Below are positions 61,661 through 64,000 of a stretch of 64,000 nucleotides of DNA, in pieces. A model generated the notes under the pieces. It made no database searches. It had not been told where the DNA came from and saw only the letters and a list, made by a program, of their open reading frames with translations. Positions within the stretch are counted from its first letter, which is position 1. Each line of letters begins with the position of its first letter. A program made the position numbers and the translations under genes. The DNA is from Actinomadura kijaniata NBRC 14229 (GTDB lineage Bacteria; Actinomycetota; Actinomycetes; Streptosporangiales; Streptosporangiaceae), in NCBI RefSeq assembly GCF_001552175.1, contig NZ_BCQR01000015.1, positions 1 through 64,000 of the forward strand, read 5' to 3'.

Positions 61661-62100
61661 TCACATCGCCGCTGACCGACGCCATCCGGCTCCCCGACGG
61701 CACCTGGATCCGCGGCCGGGGCCTGCGCCGTCCCCTGCCCGACGGCCCCGCCCCCGAGGTCGGGCTCTACCTCGGCTCCGCCCGGCTGCGCCGCCGCCAC
61801 GAGGAGACGCTGCGCTGGCCGCACACCTGGATCGACTGGCCCGACTTCCTGCTGCCCCGCGACCCGGGCGAGGCGGTCCGGCAGATCCGCGCGCTGCACG
61901 AGAAGGCCCGGTCCGGCGCGGCGGCCGAGGTGGCCTGCGGGGGCGGCGTGGGCCGCACCGGCACGGTCATCGCCTGCCTCGCGATCCTGTCCGGGCTGGA
62001 CCCGGCGGACGCGGTCGCGTGGGCCCGCCGGCACCACCACCCCAAGGCCGTGGAGACGCCATGGCAGCGCCGCTGGGTGACCCGCTTCCCGGCGGCCTGA
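61657..62100 (+). CDS. Dual-specificity/tyrosine-phosphatase-like protein
   Basis: A 147-residue phosphatase. The P-loop is VACGGGVGRTGTVIACLA, with the catalytic C94 and R100 (C-x5-R), and the general acid is probably an Asp in WIDWPDFLLP. This is a small DSP/PTP family common in actinobacteria. The ATG overlaps the CGNR stop (ATGA), so the regulator and phosphatase are coupled, an unusual pairing. Substrate unknown. Confidence 0.87.
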   Translation: MITSPLTDAIRLPDGTWIRGRGLRRPLPDGPAPEVGLYLGSARLRRRHEETLRWPHTWIDWPDFLLPRDPGEAVRQIRALHEKARSGAAAEVACGGGVGRTGTVIACLAILSGLDPADAVAWARRHHHPKAVETPWQRRWVTRFPAA

Positions 62101-62208
62101 CCCTGCCCCGCGTCCGCACGGTCGACAGGACGACCTCGGCGAGCGCACCGGCGTTCAGTCCCGGCGCGACATATGGGGACCGGGCCGTCGTGTTCGCTCG
62201 GCGGCCGG

Positions 62209-62844
62209 TCAGCCGTCGTTGGAACGGTCGGCGAGGGCGGTGGCCAGGACGCGGTGCAGGGCGGCGAGGTCCGCGGCCATGTCGATGTCCGGGTTCAGCA
62301 GCCACTGGAGTTGCAGGCCGTCGACGGCGGCCAGCAGCATCCGGGCGGCCCACGTGGCGTCGACCGGGGTGGCCCGCGCGGTGGGAACGGGCGGAGCGTC
62401 GGCGGAGGCCCCCAGGAACGCGGCGGTCCCGTCCCGGTAGCGCTCGTAACGCTCGGCGAAGTACCCGTGGGCCGGATGGTCGGGCTCGGCCGCCGCGGCG
62501 GCCACGTCCAGGAACAGCTTGACCAGGCCCGGCGTGCCGGCGTTGTGGGCGATCACCTGGAGCGCCGCGTCCGGGTCCTCCCGCACGTCGCCGTACGCCT
62601 CCGCGTCGGCGCGGTCGCGGGCCTCCAGCACGGCGGTGAGCAGCGCCTCGCGGCTGCCGAAGTGGTGCAGCACCCCGGCGTCGGTCATGCCGACGCGCTG
62701 GGCGATCTCCCGGACCGAGACCCCGCGGGTGCCCGCCTCCGCGTAGAGGGCCAGGGCCGCGTCCAGGATCTGCTGCCGTCTCGCCGTGGACTTGGCGTAC
62801 GGGCCTCTCGGTCGGCGGGTGGTCACGCGGGGTAGTCTAACCAT
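62209..62844 (-). CDS. TetR-family regulator next to the GH1 gene
   Basis: A repressor of 211 residues from the ATG at 62844; a GTG at 62826 would give 205 residues. The DNA-binding part is STARRQQILDAALALYAEAG, then REIAQRVGMTDAGVLHHFGS. The ligand domain shows NTPGLVKLF-like blocks (TPGLVKLFLDVAAAAAEPDH, VDGLQLQWLLNPDID) very like the TetR at 30828. It is divergent from the GH1 gene, with a large palindrome immediately upstream of both, so it probably represses the glycosidase until a sugar appears. Confidence 0.9.
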   Translation of the reverse strand: MVRLPRVTTRRPRGPYAKSTARRQQILDAALALYAEAGTRGVSVREIAQRVGMTDAGVLHHFGSREALLTAVLEARDRADAEAYGDVREDPDAALQVIAHNAGTPGLVKLFLDVAAAAAEPDHPAHGYFAERYERYRDGTAAFLGASADAPPVPTARATPVDATWAARMLLAAVDGLQLQWLLNPDIDMAADLAALHRVLATALADRSNDG

Positions 62845-62846
62845 CC

Positions 62847-62871
62847 AAAAACCTTGCACTGCTAGGTTTTT
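62847..62871. promoter_or_regulatory. 25-bp palindromic operator between TetR and GH1
   Basis: AAAAACCTtGCA and TGCtAGGTTTTT form 12-bp arms around a single centre base, broken only at one symmetric T position. The A/T-rich ends stand out from the local GC content. The site is three bases from the TetR ATG and 63 bases before the GH1 start. It differs from the CTnACCAnGTGGTAnG sites of the paralogous TetR. Confidence 0.75.
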
Positions 62872-62934
62872 GTTTCTAGGGTGGGGCGGCCGCGGACGCG
62901 GCGCCCGTTCGACGTCCCGACGCGAAGGACACCC

Positions 62935-64000
62935 GTGAGCACCGACCTCCGTCTTCCCGCCGACTTCCTGTGGGGCGCCTCCACCGCCGCCCACCAGATC
63001 GAGGGCGGCAACACCAACTCCGACTGGTGGGCCCTGGAGCACGGCGACCTCGGCTCGTCCCACATCAAGGAGCCCAGCGGGGACGCCTGCGACAGCTACC
63101 ACCGCTGGCGCGAGGACATGGACCTGCTGGCCGGGCTCGGTTTCACCGACTACCGCTTCAGCGTCGAATGGGCGCGCGTCGAGCCCGCGCCCGGCGAGTT
63201 CTCCGCCGCCGCCATCGCCCACTACCGGCGGATGGTCGAGGGCGCGCTCGAACGCGGACTGCGGCCGATGGTGACCCTGCACCACTTCACCTGCCCGCGC
63301 TGGTTCGCCGCGCGGGGCGGCTGGGCCGCCGGCGACTCGGCCGAGCTGTTCGCCCGTTACGTCCGCGCGGTCGCACCGGTCTTCCAGAACGACGTCGCGC
63401 ACGTGTGCACCATCAACGAGCCCAACATGGTCGCCGTCATGGCCGCGACCCGGTCCCTGCTGGAGGGCGGCGGCGCGTTCCCCGCCGTGGGGCTGCCGCT
63501 CCCCGACGCCGCCGTCACCGAGGCGCTGGTCCGCGCCCACCGCGCCGCGACCGCGGCGGTGAAGGAGACCGCCCCGCACGTGCGCACCGGCTGGTCCGTG
63601 GCCAACCAGGTCTACCAGGCGCTTCCCGGAGCGGAGGATGTGGCGGCGGCCTTCCGCCGCCCGCGCGAGGACGTCTTCCTTGAAGCGGCCCGCCGGGACG
63701 ACTGGATCGGCGTCCAGTCCTACACCCGCAACCTCATCGGACCGGACGGCCCCCTGCCGGTGCCCGAGGACGCCGAACGCACCCTCACGGGCTGGGAGTA
63801 CTACCCCGAGGCGCTGGGGCACGCGCTGCGGCACACCGCCGCGACCGTTCCCGGCGTCCCGCTGGTCGTCACCGAGAACGGCATCGCCACCGACGACGAC
63901 GCGCGCCGCGTCGCCTACACCACCGGCGCGCTGGCGGCGCTGCGCTCGGCGATGGAGGACGGCGTCGACGTGCGCGGCTACTTCCACTGGAGCGCTCTGG
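62935..64000 (+). CDS. GH1 beta-glycosidase (runs off right edge)
   Basis: The first 355 residues of a family 1 glycosidase (family length about 400-470). It starts LRLPADFLWGASTAAHQIEG, has YRFSVEWARVEP, the acid/base Glu in CTINEPNMVAV and the nucleophile in LVVTENGIATD. The window ends just after GYFHWSAL, near the C-terminal W-x-W-E-F region, so only the end is missing. No signal peptide is present, so it acts in the cytoplasm on beta-glucosides or similar sugars. GAAGGA lies five bases before the GTG. Confidence 0.92.
   Translation, partial: MSTDLRLPADFLWGASTAAHQIEGGNTNSDWWALEHGDLGSSHIKEPSGDACDSYHRWREDMDLLAGLGFTDYRFSVEWARVEPAPGEFSAAAIAHYRRMVEGALERGLRPMVTLHHFTCPRWFAARGGWAAGDSAELFARYVRAVAPVFQNDVAHVCTINEPNMVAVMAATRSLLEGGGAFPAVGLPLPDAAVTEALVRAHRAATAAVKETAPHVRTGWSVANQVYQALPGAEDVAAAFRRPREDVFLEAARRDDWIGVQSYTRNLIGPDGPLPVPEDAERTLTGWEYYPEALGHALRHTAATVPGVPLVVTENGIATDDDARRVAYTTGALAALRSAMEDGVDVRGYFHWSAL

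Overview
The window is 64 kb of very GC-rich DNA with many GTG and TTG starts, ATGA/GTGA stop-start overlaps and strong third-position GC. Its gene families (XRE-cupin and TetR regulators, CGNR zinc fingers, MpaB oxygenase, F420-linked reductase, IucA/IucC synthetases, IS5- and IS701-type transposase scars) fit a chromosome of a filamentous actinomycete. Thermomonosporaceae such as Actinomadura is my best guess; this is inference, because no rRNA or housekeeping ribosomal gene is present. I saw no tRNA, rRNA or CRISPR array.

Layout. 0-6.1 kb: the end of a tandem-repeat (lectin-like) protein, an OmpR-type two-component pair, an ArsR/SRPBCC pair bracketed by two decayed IS5-type transposase ends, VanZ, and small genes. 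6.5-12.0 kb: a 1,822-residue single-chain biotin-dependent acyl-CoA carboxylase, closed by a strong bidirectional terminator. 12.1-20.7 kb: a biosynthetic-looking block with two divergent IucA/IucC (NIS) synthetases, a PhyH dioxygenase, a methyltransferase, two XRE-cupin regulators, a PLP aminotransferase and argG. 21.2-23.9 kb: TetR, an extended SDR, and a DinB/SCP2-type protein.

23.9-33.7 kb: a carbohydrate locus with GH20, an Opp/Dpp-type ABC importer (lipoprotein, permease, a fused permease-ATPase, a second ATPase), TetR and GH3. GH20 and the importer share a 16-bp palindromic operator. A paralogous TetR with its own operator and a GH1 glycosidase closes the window (62.2-64 kb). 34.2-38.0 kb: a four-gene redox operon (DHFR/RibD-like, MDR reductase, S51 peptidase, AhpD-like protein) divergent from a LysR regulator.

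38-53.7 kb is a decayed accessory region. It holds broken IS701-type transposase copies, a frameshifted MFS gene, an F420:NADP oxidoreductase with two in-frame stops, and fragments of an alpha/beta hydrolase, a DegT aminotransferase, CysN and others. Intact islands among them are a secreted protein-arginine deiminase, two GNATs, a CAP protein, a GT2 glycosyltransferase and a Tat-exported protein with CxxC repeats.

53.7-62.1 kb is ordered again: MpaB oxygenase with TetR and a double operator, a 61-residue secreted peptide, an MFS-GNAT operon, a CGNR regulator, a B12-type radical SAM enzyme followed by a LysE exporter, and a CGNR regulator overlapping a tyrosine phosphatase. The best candidates for something undescribed are the two-synthetase NIS/PhyH block, the radical SAM/LysE unit with its unusual Cx8CxxC motif, and the shared-operator glycoside regulon.
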